Shown here in pieces: positions 42,554 to 51,092 of a stretch of DNA of 64,000 nt. Below the pieces are notes generated by a model. That model did no database searches. It was not told where the DNA came from and saw only the letters and a program-made list of their open reading frames with translations. The position numbers and the translations under genes were made by a program. How positions within the stretch are numbered: the first letter of the stretch is position 1; each line of letters begins with the position of its first letter. Source of the stretch: Halococcoides cellulosivorans (GTDB lineage: Archaea; Halobacteriota; Halobacteria; Halobacteriales; Haloarculaceae); NCBI RefSeq assembly GCF_003058365.1, contig NZ_CP028858.1, forward strand, positions 62,001 to 126,000, read 5' to 3'.

Positions 42554-44022
42554 GCCTCCTCACCCCCCGAAGCCGCTTCGACGGCGTCCGATCGGTGGGT
42601 CACGGAGGACGCGATCGCCGCCGAGACGATGATCACCAGCGGTGCGATGAGCCCGGTCTGGCCGTCTGCGAAGATCTTCGAGAGGATCGTATAGCCCAGC
42701 GCCGTCGGGACGACGATCTGGAGGACGACGGCGTACACCCGCGGCGGGATCGAGAAGTCGCTCACCGCGTTCGCGGCCGTTGCGATCCGCTGGCCGCCGC
42801 CGAAGGCCCCGACGCCGTAGACCCACCCGAAGATGAGCGTCTCGCCCAGCGCGATCATCGGCAGCGTGTAGGTCGCACTCGACGTGTCGAACATCCCGAG
42901 CAACTGGAGAGACTGCCCGACCGCCTCGCCCTCACCCAGCAGGCCCAGCGGGCCCTCCAGCGCGATGACGAGACTCAGGGCGACCCCCGCCAGCGCCACC
43001 GCGTTGACTGTCTCCGTGCGGCCGAGGTCCAGTTTCTGTCGGAGTGGGCCGACCTGGGCCTCCGCGAGCGACAGTGACGAAGAGAGGCCCGCAAGCGTCA
43101 AGAGGAGGAAAAAGATCGCGCCCACGATCGGCGTGAACGGAATCGTCTGGAACGCCTGTGGGAGCACGACGAACGCCAGGCCGATGCTGTCGGTCGCGGC
43201 CGCGTCCGCGGCGACCAGATACGGGAAGATCGCGAAGCCGGCGAGAAAGGCAAACCCGCAGTTCGCAAAGGCGATGATGAAGGCGTTGTTGGTGATGTCC
43301 TGGCCCTCCGGCTGATAGGACGCGTAGGTGATCATGATCCCCAGCGCGACACTGAGCGTGAAGTAGATCTGCCCGAACGCGGCGATCCAGATGCCGGGGT
43401 CGGTCAGCGCCCCGAAGTCGGGCGTGAGATAGAACTCCAGACCCTCCAGCCCGCTGGGCAACATCAGCCCCCGAACCGCGAGCAGGATGACGAGGACCCA
43501 GATGAACGGCACGAACAGTTTGTTCGCCCGTTCGAGGCCGTCTTCGACGCCCAACTGGAGGATGACGTAGTTCACCGCCCAGATGACGATCACGCCCGCG
43601 ACGGGGTACCACGAGGTCAGAAACGCCTTGAACGCGGTGAACAGGTCGCCCGTCGGCAACTCCGACCCGTGGGTGACCGCGAACACGATAAAGGCGGCCG
43701 ACCACCCCAGGATGACGACGTAGTAGGCGTTGACGATGAAGCCGTTCAGGACCGCCCACCACCCGAGGAACTCGCTCTCTTCGAACTTCTCGCGGATCGC
43801 CAGCGGCGTCGTCAATCCGGTCTCACTGCCGAGCCAGATTTCGACGAGGAGCACCGGGATGCCCGCCAGCACGAGCGCGGCGAAATAGGGTATCAGAAAG
43901 GCCCCGCCGCCGTTGGCGTGCACCTGGTAGGGGAACCGCCAGATGTTCCCGAGTCCGATTGCCGATCCAACTGCCGCGAGGATGAACCCGAGGCGAGTCG
44001 CCCAACCGCCACCCTCACTCAT
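42550..44022 (-). CDS. neurotransmitter:sodium symporter (NSS/SNF) family transporter, first copy
   Basis: 490 residues, about twelve helices. AAVGSAIGLGNIWRFPYQ is the TM1 signature. It differs clearly from the downstream paralogue in the external loops and C-terminus, so the two probably differ in substrate. First gene of a three-gene unit with the MetS-like protein and the second NSS transporter. Confidence 0.9.
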   Translation of the reverse strand: MSEGGGWATRLGFILAAVGSAIGLGNIWRFPYQVHANGGGAFLIPYFAALVLAGIPVLLVEIWLGSETGLTTPLAIREKFEESEFLGWWAVLNGFIVNAYYVVILGWSAAFIVFAVTHGSELPTGDLFTAFKAFLTSWYPVAGVIVIWAVNYVILQLGVEDGLERANKLFVPFIWVLVILLAVRGLMLPSGLEGLEFYLTPDFGALTDPGIWIAAFGQIYFTLSVALGIMITYASYQPEGQDITNNAFIIAFANCGFAFLAGFAIFPYLVAADAAATDSIGLAFVVLPQAFQTIPFTPIVGAIFFLLLTLAGLSSSLSLAEAQVGPLRQKLDLGRTETVNAVALAGVALSLVIALEGPLGLLGEGEAVGQSLQLLGMFDTSSATYTLPMIALGETLIFGWVYGVGAFGGGQRIATAANAVSDFSIPPRVYAVVLQIVVPTALGYTILSKIFADGQTGLIAPLVIIVSAAIASSVTHRSDAVEAASGGEEA

Positions 44023-44191
44023 GCGTCGTCTTTCTTATCACAATCTCAAAAACGATTCGGAATGTCGATCGACGCTCCGAGCGGGTCGAACGCCCCGAAA
44101 ATTCGGAGACGGCTCGCTGATGATTGCCGACGACTCGAGGATGTGTTAGAATTGCTGTCGGTCGTCTACCAGACCATTTTGCCGGAAATCG

Positions 44192-44479
44192 TCACCCGAA
44201 CAGCCACTCGCGCAGTCGATCCACGGCGTCGCCGTTCTCCTCCTCGGGTCCGATCGCGTGCTCGCGCGGGCGGATCACCGTCCGCTCGCCCTCACTCTCG
44301 ACGGTGATGAGATCGTCGCGATCGAGCGCCGCGAGCGCGTCTTCGAGGTCGTCGATCGGGTGATCGACGCGGGAGCGCAACTCGAAGACCGTCAGTCCCT
44401 CCTCCGCCCGCGCGGCGAGCGCGTCGAGCACCGCCACTTCGACGGCCGGCCGATCTCGATGCTCGGGGGTCGCGCGCAT
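44192..44479 (-). CDS. DUF6432-like small winged-helix protein
   Basis: 95 residues. EVAVLDALAARAEEGLTVFELRSRVDHPIDDLEDALAALDRDDLITVESEGE-type helix-helix-wing order predicts a compact winged helix; the tail is acidic and ends RLREWLFG. It matches the pattern I know from haloarchaeal DUF6432 proteins, whose function is not known. It may bind DNA. Confidence 0.7.
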   Translation of the reverse strand: MRATPEHRDRPAVEVAVLDALAARAEEGLTVFELRSRVDHPIDDLEDALAALDRDDLITVESEGERTVIRPREHAIGPEEENGDAVDRLREWLFG

Positions 44480-44618
44480 GGAGATCTATTGGTCGACCGT
44501 GAACTTCAGCGTTCCCGTCGGGGTGATCGCGTCCGGGCGGGGCGGTCCCACCCCGATCGATCGGGTGAGTTCGGGCCTGCGCACCCCGTTGAGCGTTGGA
44601 TCATGGTAACCAATGCCG

Positions 44619-44649
44619 GGATAACACTATAACCATCGAGTCGTTATCC
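44619..44649 (+). promoter_or_regulatory. promoter with flanking dyad upstream of the UPF0058 gene
   Basis: GGATAAC (44619-44625) and GTTATCC (44643-44649) are perfect inverted repeats that enclose cactataacc, a TATA-like element about 30 bases before the ATG at 44660. The arrangement suggests a leaderless or near-leaderless promoter with an operator around it. Confidence 0.5.
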
Positions 44650-44659
44650 GGGACTGCCC

Positions 44660-44896
44660 ATGAAGAAACAGGAGCTCATTCATCTTCACGGCCTGCTCGC
44701 GCAAGTACAGGACCACTACGAACACACTACGGGTGAGACCGTCGATCACGATCGATACACCGAACTCGGCGTCCGACCCACGTCCATTCACAAATCGAAG
44801 ACCGACCACAAGCGCGCCGTCTTCGCGCTGTCTGGCGGGATCGTCGACGAGATGCGCTCGGAGACGACCGACGCAGTTTCTGCGACGGCCGACTGA
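44660..44896 (+). CDS. UPF0058 family protein
   Basis: 78 residues, helical, beginning MKKQELIHLHGLLAQVQDHYE, the conserved start of the UPF0058 family, with several histidines (HLH, HYEH, DHDR, IHKSKTDHK) that could bind metal. Archaeal family of unknown function. Free-standing, with its own TATA-dyad promoter. The 201 bases after it contain nothing I can identify. Confidence 0.85.
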   Translation: MKKQELIHLHGLLAQVQDHYEHTTGETVDHDRYTELGVRPTSIHKSKTDHKRAVFALSGGIVDEMRSETTDAVSATAD

Positions 44897-45097
44897 TCGG
44901 AACGCGGCGGGCCAGAGCTCCCACGCACGGGGGTGGGTGGGGCGGTGGGCCCTCGCACGATTGCTGACCGCCGAGCGGTGGCTCGGCTGGTCGACCCACG
45001 ACCACGGAGAACAGTCAGCGGCGACGATCGCCAGTCACAGCCGATCGATCCGTTCGCCTTCGAATCGTTCGTCCACGATCCGCTCGCCTTCGACCCA

Positions 45098-45613
45098 CTA
45101 ATCTTCGATGAGTTCTTCGAACTCCGGAAGCACGTCGTCGCTCTCGCCGTCGTCGCTGGCCGCATTCTCGGCTGACGCCGGCGCGTCGTCACGCTCCGCT
45201 GTGAGGTCTTCGTCGTCCGCTTCGCTCGCATCACCCACCTCGCTCGCGTCCTCGCTGTCGATCGGCTCGCCGTCCGCGTCGAGTTCCTCGATTTCGAGGA
45301 CTTCCAGGGGGATGTTTTCGAGGCGCTGGCCGATCTCTTTGCGGGCGATGCGCGCGGCGTGTTCGTCGCGTTCGACGTTGAAGACGGTCATCTCCAGTTC
45401 GAGCGCGACGAGACTCTCGTCGGCGGCGATGAAGGCCGAATCGAGCCCCTCGCCACAGTGCGGACAGGCCCGTTCGGCCATGTCGATCTCGACGTAGTTG
45501 AGATCGGGATTGAGCATCTCGCCGGTCTTCGAGATGGCGATCCGGACCGCCTCGTCGGGCGTTTCGACGTCATAGACGGGGACAGCGGCCTCGACGACGA
45601 CTCTGCAGTCCAT
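45098..45613 (-). CDS. UPF0212/DUF555 family protein
   Basis: 171 residues. Residues 1-115 are the conserved archaeal DUF555 core: DCRVVVEAAVPVYDVETPDEAVRIAISKTGE, then ACPHCGEGLDSAF with a Cys-x2-Cys metal site. The last 55 residues are a very acidic Asp/Ala/Glu tail typical of halophile surface adaptation. Function unknown. Its start faces the DNA glycosylase gene 92 bases away. Confidence 0.85.
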   Translation of the reverse strand: MDCRVVVEAAVPVYDVETPDEAVRIAISKTGEMLNPDLNYVEIDMAERACPHCGEGLDSAFIAADESLVALELEMTVFNVERDEHAARIARKEIGQRLENIPLEVLEIEELDADGEPIDSEDASEVGDASEADDEDLTAERDDAPASAENAASDDGESDDVLPEFEELIED

Positions 45614-45704
45614 GGCTGAGGCTATTCGGGCCTCCGACAAGAAGGTTAGCCCGCACGAATTTCCCACTCGAAACGCCCAACACCACGCCGCGCGTGGCCA
45701 CGCT

Positions 45705-46640
45705 ATGCACACCGGGACGATCGACCCCGCGACGATTCCCGGCGGGATCGATCTGGGTCTCACGCTCGAAAGCGGCCAGTCGTATCTCTGGACGCGCGCC
45801 GACGGCGACGGGTATACGGGCGACCCGGACGGTAGCCAGTGGTACACGACCGTCACGCGGGCGGCCGGCGCCCCTCCCGGGGGCGAGTCCCGCGAGGGCG
45901 ACCCCCGGGTCCTCCAGGTGCGCGAGCGCCCGGACGGCGGCCTCGACTGGCGGGCGACGATGCCCGCCGCTGCTCTCGTCCGTGAGCGACTCCGTCTGGA
46001 CGACGACCTCGACGCCATCGCCGCTCGCGCGCCATCGGATCCCGTGATCGGGGCCGCGTTCGACGCCCACCGTGGCCTGCGACTGATCGACGATCCCGCG
46101 TATCCGACGCTGATCGCTTTCATCTGCTCGACCCAGATGCGCGTCGCGCGCATCCACGGCATGGTGACCGACCTCCGCCGCGACCTGGGCGATCCGGTCG
46201 AATTCGACGGCGCGACCGTTCACGCGTTCCCGACGCCCGAACGACTCGCGGCGGCGGGCGAAGACCGCCTGCGCGAACTCGGCCTGGGCTATCGCGCACC
46301 CTACGTCGCCGAGACCGCGCGGATGGTCGCCGACGGAACCCACCCCGCCGACGCTGCGGGGATGCAGTACGAGGACGCCCGCGAGTGGCTCACTCGCTTC
46401 GTGGGTGTCGGCGACAAGGTCGCGGACTGCGTCGCGCTGTTCGCACTCGGCTTCGACGAGGCGGTCCCGCTCGACACCTGGATCCAGACCGCCATCGAAG
46501 AGCGCTTTCCCGACTGCGATCGCGATTCCTATGCCGAAACGAGTCGGGCGCTTCGAGACCGGCTTGGCCCCGACGCGGGGTACGTCCAGACGTATCTGTT
46601 CCACCACCTCCGGACCGCCGAGGCCGCGACGGCGGATTGA
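45705..46640 (+). CDS. 8-oxoguanine DNA glycosylase/AP lyase (OGG1-type HhH-GPD)
   Basis: 311 residues. N-terminal beta domain (about 10-110), then the helix-hairpin-helix-GPD core: FICSTQMRVARI parallels OGG1's ICSxNNNIARI, the hairpin GVGDKVADC carries the Schiff-base Lys238, and VPLDTWIQ has the catalytic Asp257. It excises oxidised guanine and nicks the abasic site. The frame can start at 45612, but similarity begins after ATG 45705. Confidence 0.87.
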   Translation: MHTGTIDPATIPGGIDLGLTLESGQSYLWTRADGDGYTGDPDGSQWYTTVTRAAGAPPGGESREGDPRVLQVRERPDGGLDWRATMPAAALVRERLRLDDDLDAIAARAPSDPVIGAAFDAHRGLRLIDDPAYPTLIAFICSTQMRVARIHGMVTDLRRDLGDPVEFDGATVHAFPTPERLAAAGEDRLRELGLGYRAPYVAETARMVADGTHPADAAGMQYEDAREWLTRFVGVGDKVADCVALFALGFDEAVPLDTWIQTAIEERFPDCDRDSYAETSRALRDRLGPDAGYVQTYLFHHLRTAEAATAD

Positions 46641-46723
46641 GGCGATCGGAGACGGGATCGCCGCCCGTCGCAGTGCTCGGATCGACGGGAACGTATAATG
46701 CGGTGCCCGCCCCAGCCCCGACC

Positions 46724-47002
46724 ATGAGCGAGCGACGGCGAGCGCACGTGTTCGTCTCGGGGCGCGTCCAGGGCGTCTACTTCCGGGCGACGACCCGCGA
46801 TCGGGCCGAAGACGAGGGCGTCGACGGCTGGGTGCAGAACCTCTCGGACGGCCGCGTCGAGGCGGTCTTCGAGGGCGACTCTGACGCGGTCGAGACGATG
46901 GTCGCATTCTGTCAGGAGGGCCCCGAGCGCGCCCGGGTGGACGGCGTCGAGCGCCACGACGAGTCGCCCGAGGGACTCACGGGCTTCGAGATCCGACGAT
47001 GA
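46724..47002 (+). CDS. acyP: acylphosphatase
   Basis: 92 residues. Catalytic Arg21 in GRVQGVYFR and Asn39 in WVQNLSDGRV are in place, and the length is that of the family. It hydrolyses acyl phosphates. Its stop overlaps the start of the NAD(P)HX repair gene by four bases. Confidence 0.95.
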   Translation: MSERRRAHVFVSGRVQGVYFRATTRDRAEDEGVDGWVQNLSDGRVEAVFEGDSDAVETMVAFCQEGPERARVDGVERHDESPEGLTGFEIRR

Positions 47003-48468
47003 GCGCGTGGACCTGGGGCCTCGGTGAGACTCTCACGGGACAAGATATCGGGGTCGTGGACGCGAACACCGCCGCGCTCGGCGTCGCCCAGATGCAGTTG
47101 ATGGAATCGAGTGGCCACGCCCTCGCCCGAGCGGTCCGCGCGGCGGCCGCCCCCGACGACCGGATCGCGATCGTCGCCGGCCGGGGCAACAACGGCGGCG
47201 ACGCGTTCGTCACGGCGCGATTCCTCGACGATCTGGACGTTCGCGTCCACCTGCTCGGCCGACCCGAGACGATCGGGACCGAGATCGCGCGCGCGAACTG
47301 GGGCGCCCTCGCGACCGCGAGCGTCGAGCGACGGGCGGTCGGCGACTCTCGGGACCTCGCACTCGACGATCCGGACGTGATCGTCGACGCCATGCTCGGC
47401 ACCGGGATCACGGGCGAGTTGCGCGAGCCAGTCGCGAGTGCCGCCCAGACGATCCAGGACACCGATGCGACGGTGATCGCCGCGGACGTCCCGTCGGGAC
47501 TCGACGCCGCGACCGGCGACTGTGCGCCCGGGACGCCCGTTCCCGATCGTGTCGTCACCTTTCACCGGCCGAAGCCCGGACTTAGCGCGCTCGATGCGCC
47601 CGTCGAGACCGCGGACATCGGCGTGCCGGCAGAGGCCGAGCGCGCGCTCGGCCCGGGCGATCTGGGGCGGCTGGACCGTCCCGCGGACAGCCACAAGGGC
47701 GATGGTGGGCGGATCCTCGTCGTCGGCGGGGGCCCCTACGCCGGCGCGCCCGCACTGGCGGCACTCGCGGCGCTTCGGGCGGGCGCGGATCTGGTTCGCG
47801 TCGTCGCCCCCGAATCGGTCGCCGATTCGATCCAGGGGTACGCCCCCGATCTCATCGTCGAGTCGGTCCCTGGCGAGCGGATCGGGTCCGATCACGTCGA
47901 TCGCCTCGTCGCGCTGGCGACGGAGCGCGACGCTGTGGTCGTCGGCCCGGGACTGGGCGGGGCCGAGGACTCGCGTGCGGCCGTCGCGGACCTTCTCGGG
48001 CGGATCGACGGCCGCGTCGTTGCCGATGCCGAGGCCATCGACGCCGCCGCGGCGGTCGAGACCGACGCCGATCTCGTCGTGACCCCTCACCGCGGGGAGT
48101 TCGCCCGCGTCGGCCGATCGGTCGACGGAGCGGACGAACCCGCCCTCGCCGACGCGGTCGCGACCGCCGCGAGCGACCTCGACGCGACGGTGCTCCTGAA
48201 GGGACCGACCGACGTGATCTCGAACGGCGAGCGCGTGCGGGTCAACCGGACGGGCAACGCGGGCATGACCGTCGGCGGGACCGGCGACGTGCTCGCGGGG
48301 ACGGTCGGCGCACTGCTCGCCGTCGAGGATCCGATGGTCGCGGCGGGCCTGGGCGCGTTTCTGGTCGGCCGCGCGGGCGATCGCGCCGCCGAGCGGTCGG
48401 GCCGGGGCCTGATCGCCTCGGAACTCCCCGACGACGTGGGGGCGATCCTGGGCGAGCACGGGGTGTAG
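46999..48468 (+). CDS. nnr: bifunctional NAD(P)H-hydrate epimerase/ADP-dependent dehydratase
   Basis: 489 residues. The N-terminal half (about 1-210) is the YjeF_N epimerase domain with GRGNNGGDAFVTARFL. The C-terminal half (about 225-489) is the ribokinase-like dehydratase domain with HKGDGGRILVVGGG and the active-site GGTGDVLAGTVGALLA. Together they repair hydrated NADH and NADPH. The start overlaps the acylphosphatase stop (ATGA). Confidence 0.93.
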   Translation: MSAWTWGLGETLTGQDIGVVDANTAALGVAQMQLMESSGHALARAVRAAAAPDDRIAIVAGRGNNGGDAFVTARFLDDLDVRVHLLGRPETIGTEIARANWGALATASVERRAVGDSRDLALDDPDVIVDAMLGTGITGELREPVASAAQTIQDTDATVIAADVPSGLDAATGDCAPGTPVPDRVVTFHRPKPGLSALDAPVETADIGVPAEAERALGPGDLGRLDRPADSHKGDGGRILVVGGGPYAGAPALAALAALRAGADLVRVVAPESVADSIQGYAPDLIVESVPGERIGSDHVDRLVALATERDAVVVGPGLGGAEDSRAAVADLLGRIDGRVVADAEAIDAAAAVETDADLVVTPHRGEFARVGRSVDGADEPALADAVATAASDLDATVLLKGPTDVISNGERVRVNRTGNAGMTVGGTGDVLAGTVGALLAVEDPMVAAGLGAFLVGRAGDRAAERSGRGLIASELPDDVGAILGEHGV

Positions 48469-48568
48469 CGGACTCCGGAGGGGGACGGAGACCGCTGGAT
48501 CTCTGGACGCGGTCGACAGTCTGTGTGTCTGACCAACGCCTATGGCGTGCCCACACATACCACTCTCC

Positions 48569-49762
48569 ATGCACCAGTCGGTCCCGACCCGACGCCAGGT
48601 CCTCAGCACAGGTCTTGGCCTCGGAACGGCCGGGATTGCGGGCTGTAGTGAATCTGAGACTCGTTCGACGACGGACCGCGCCGCGGACCCCGACTTCGAG
48701 GTCGATACCGTCGCGGAGGGACTGACCCACCCCTGGGGGCTCGCTGCCCTCCCGGACGGCGATGGCCTGCTGGTCACCGAACGACCTGGTCGGCTGCAAC
48801 TGGTCGATCCCACGGCGGGCACGACGACAGAGATTGCGGGCGTCCCCGACGTCTACGCCAGCGGGCAGGGTGGCCTGCTGGACGTGACTGTCGCCCCCGA
48901 TTCCGGCGGCTGGGTGTATCTGACCCAGAGCGTCTCGAACGAGCGCGGCGAGACGACGACACAGCTCTCACGGGCCCGACTCGACCGAGCGGGGCCCGAA
49001 CTGACCGCTCTGGAGACGCTCTACGTCGCGAGGCCCTTCGTCGAGTCGAGCGGCCACTTCGGCTCGCGGGTCGTCGTCGGTCCGGACGAGATGCTGTACG
49101 TGACTGTCGGGGATCGGCAGTTCAAGAATTTCGGGCCCGATCACGTCGCCCAGGACCCGAGCAACGACCTCGGAACGACGCTCCGACTCGCGCCCGACGG
49201 GTCGATTCCACCTGACAATCCCTTCGTCGCCGATCCCGAGAAACGGGACGCCGTGTTCAGCTACGGCCATCGTAACGCCCAGGGCATGGCGGTCCACCCG
49301 GAGACGGGTACGATCTGGCAGACCGAACACGGGGAGCGAGACGGTGACGAGATCAATATCGTCGAAGCGGGTGGGAACTACGGCTGGCCGGTCGCCTCGG
49401 AATCGTGTCGGTACGGGACCGACGACCCAGTCGGCGTGAGCCACGACGAGCGCCCCGACATCGTCGATCCCGCACACTACTGGCCCTGTGGCAGCGGCGG
49501 GTTCGCGCCCTCTGGCCTGGCCTTTTTCACTGGCGATGCGGTCCCGGCGTGGCAGGGCGATCTGTTCGCTGGGACGTTGGCCGGGCGGTACCTGGGCCAT
49601 TTCACGGTCGAGGGGGAGACGGTCACGGAGGTCGATCCACTCCTCGACGATCGTGGGTGGCGGATCCGGGCGGTCGAACAGGCACCCGCGGCCGGGACGC
49701 TGTTCGTGGCCGTCGATGCCAGGGACGCGCCGATCGTAGCGATTCGTCCGACCGAGGAGTGA
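48569..49762 (+). CDS. PQQ-dependent aldose sugar dehydrogenase-like lipoprotein (GDH/sorbosone dehydrogenase family)
   Basis: 397 residues from the preferred start. Tat lipoprotein signal MHQSVPTRRQVLSTG... with lipobox GIAGCSES, then a six-bladed beta-propeller: LTHPWGLAALPDGDGLLVTERPGRL, SGHFGSRVVVGPDEMLYVTVGDR, FSYGHRNAQGMAVHPETG and IWQTEHGERDGDEINIVEAGGNYGWP are the classical family blocks. It probably oxidises sugars outside the cell if PQQ is available. An ATG nine codons upstream (48542) is possible but puts extra residues before the twin arginine. Confidence 0.85.
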   Translation: MHQSVPTRRQVLSTGLGLGTAGIAGCSESETRSTTDRAADPDFEVDTVAEGLTHPWGLAALPDGDGLLVTERPGRLQLVDPTAGTTTEIAGVPDVYASGQGGLLDVTVAPDSGGWVYLTQSVSNERGETTTQLSRARLDRAGPELTALETLYVARPFVESSGHFGSRVVVGPDEMLYVTVGDRQFKNFGPDHVAQDPSNDLGTTLRLAPDGSIPPDNPFVADPEKRDAVFSYGHRNAQGMAVHPETGTIWQTEHGERDGDEINIVEAGGNYGWPVASESCRYGTDDPVGVSHDERPDIVDPAHYWPCGSGGFAPSGLAFFTGDAVPAWQGDLFAGTLAGRYLGHFTVEGETVTEVDPLLDDRGWRIRAVEQAPAAGTLFVAVDARDAPIVAIRPTEE

Positions 49763-49765
49763 CTG

Positions 49766-49888
49766 GGTGCGCCGATCAATCTGGGCGACGTGCTCGTCGC
49801 GGGTGTCTGCAGACAGCACGGCGCTCGCATCGTCACGCGCGACGCCGATTTCGAGCGCGTCCCCGATCTCACCGTCGAGTCGTACTGA
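49766..49888 (+). pseudogene. 3' remnant of a VapC-type PIN-domain toxin gene
   Basis: Forty codons in frame with, and directly after, the sugar dehydrogenase stop codon read INLGDVLVAGVCRQHGARIV followed by TRDADFERVPDLTVESY and a stop. This is the C-terminal end of a VapC PIN domain (the D-x-L-I-A helix and the T-R-D-x-D-F metal-site motif). There is no start codon or N-terminal half, and no VapB gene, so it is a decayed fragment left by a deletion or rearrangement. Confidence 0.8.
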
Positions 49889-49905
49889 CTCGATTCGAGG
49901 GCGTG

Positions 49906-50358
49906 TCACCCGCCGACTTCGACGACGATGGGGATCTCCGTCGCGTTCTCGTGGCTGTGGTTTTCGGAGTGGTAGATTGCCGCCGTCGTGCGGTAGATTC
50001 CGGGCGTCGCGCCGCTGTCTGCCTGGATCGGGAGCTCGACCGTTACCGTGGACTGTCGGTCCTCCCACCACCAGTAGGGCGGGAGCGTTTCGTAGACGCG
50101 ATCCGGTCGTGGCGAGAGGGTCGCGCTAGTGAAGTCGATGGTCACGTTCTCGTCGGAGATTCGGCCCACCCGCAGCTCACTGACGTCGGTGGCTTCGACG
50201 GTGATCGTCGCGGTATCGCCCGGCTGGACGGTCACGTTCGGATCGGGGCTCCCGGCCGTCACTGTCGCTCCCGTGGACGGCTCACCGTCCGCGGCGGGGC
50301 CACCCAGACACCCCGCCGCGAGGACGACCAGACCGGCGATCGCGAGCTGTCGGTACAT
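49906..50358 (-). CDS. secreted lipoprotein with Ig-like domain
   Basis: 150 residues. A short hydrophobic signal MYRQLAIAGLVVLAAGCLGG ends in a lipobox (Cys17). The mature part is beta-rich with Asn-rich stretches (HSENHSHENATEIPIVVEV) and a WWW cluster in YWWWEDRQ. It resembles small extracytoplasmic beta-sandwich lipoproteins of haloarchaea. Function unknown. Confidence 0.7.
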   Translation of the reverse strand: MYRQLAIAGLVVLAAGCLGGPAADGEPSTGATVTAGSPDPNVTVQPGDTATITVEATDVSELRVGRISDENVTIDFTSATLSPRPDRVYETLPPYWWWEDRQSTVTVELPIQADSGATPGIYRTTAAIYHSENHSHENATEIPIVVEVGG

Positions 50359-50416
50359 GGGAACGTGTGCTCGCCAGGAGTATTCAGATTTTCTGGAGGA
50401 TTCGACGGCGACCCGT

Positions 50417-50962
50417 TCAGTAAAACCCGCGATCGACGTTCTCGTCGACGATGTCTTCGAACTCCATTTCGAGGACTTCCTCGGCCTCTTCGAACGTGTC
50501 CGCGAAGTTCTCGACGCCCTCCGGGCGATCGCGCGGGTCGAACTCCATCGGGCCGTAGGCGGGGCTGTCCATCGCGTCCATGACGTCCTCGAAGAAGGCG
50601 TCGGGCGTCGTCGGCGCGTCGGCGTGGGTCTTGACGACCTGCTCGACTTTGCTCGCGGTGCGTTCGGCGTCTTTTTCGTCCTCGATGGGTGGGCTGACGC
50701 CGAACTGGCCGGTGCCCTCCTCCGGAAACAGTGGCTCGATGTCGTCGTCGACCGAGCGGGCCACCTGCGTCCCGATCCCCTGGACTTCGTAGGGGTTGCG
50801 CGCGTAGGTCTTTATCTGGAAGACGCCGACGGCGGGGTGCCCGATGTAGAGGTCTTCACCGATGCCCGAGCGCCGATCGCCGCCCACCGCGCGCCAGCCC
50901 TGGGGCTCGGCGCTACTCTCGACGACGTCGGTCATGATGTCCTGCCAGTCGCGCACGCGCAT
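50417..50962 (-). CDS. conserved-looking acidic protein of unknown function
   Basis: 181 residues, no signal peptide or membrane helix. It contains a beta-rich middle (EDLYIGHPAVGVFQIKTYARNPYE) and an acidic helical C-terminus (FADTFEEAEEVLEMEFEDIVDENV). The start could be ATG 50962 (MRVRDWQDIM) or 50935; 50962 is chosen for the amphipathic helix it adds. I do not recognise the family. Codon use and acidity fit a native haloarchaeal gene. Confidence 0.65.
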   Translation of the reverse strand: MRVRDWQDIMTDVVESSAEPQGWRAVGGDRRSGIGEDLYIGHPAVGVFQIKTYARNPYEVQGIGTQVARSVDDDIEPLFPEEGTGQFGVSPPIEDEKDAERTASKVEQVVKTHADAPTTPDAFFEDVMDAMDSPAYGPMEFDPRDRPEGVENFADTFEEAEEVLEMEFEDIVDENVDRGFY

Positions 50963-51092
50963 GACCGATGGTTGGCGAGTCCCGGGAATCAACGTGTCGG
51001 TCGGGGTCGTTCTGACTGTCGGAGATCTGGTTTCTGGGGGGCCTGGAAACCGACACAGTTTCACCGACGACGCCGACACCTTCGATCGGTCG

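Noticed and set aside
44062-44307. Open frame on the plus strand starting MSIDAPSGSNAPKIRRRLAD, with a helix-like LEDVLELLSVVYQTILPEI stretch
   Set aside because: It runs antisense into the DUF6432-like gene and turns into an Arg/Pro-rich shadow sequence; no family is recognised and no promoter faces it. It might be a fragment of a former gene, but the evidence is too thin.
44897-45097. Possible small RNA in the 201-base gap after the UPF0058 gene
   Set aside because: The GC-rich sequence shows no promoter, no convincing long stem and no match to other parts of the window.
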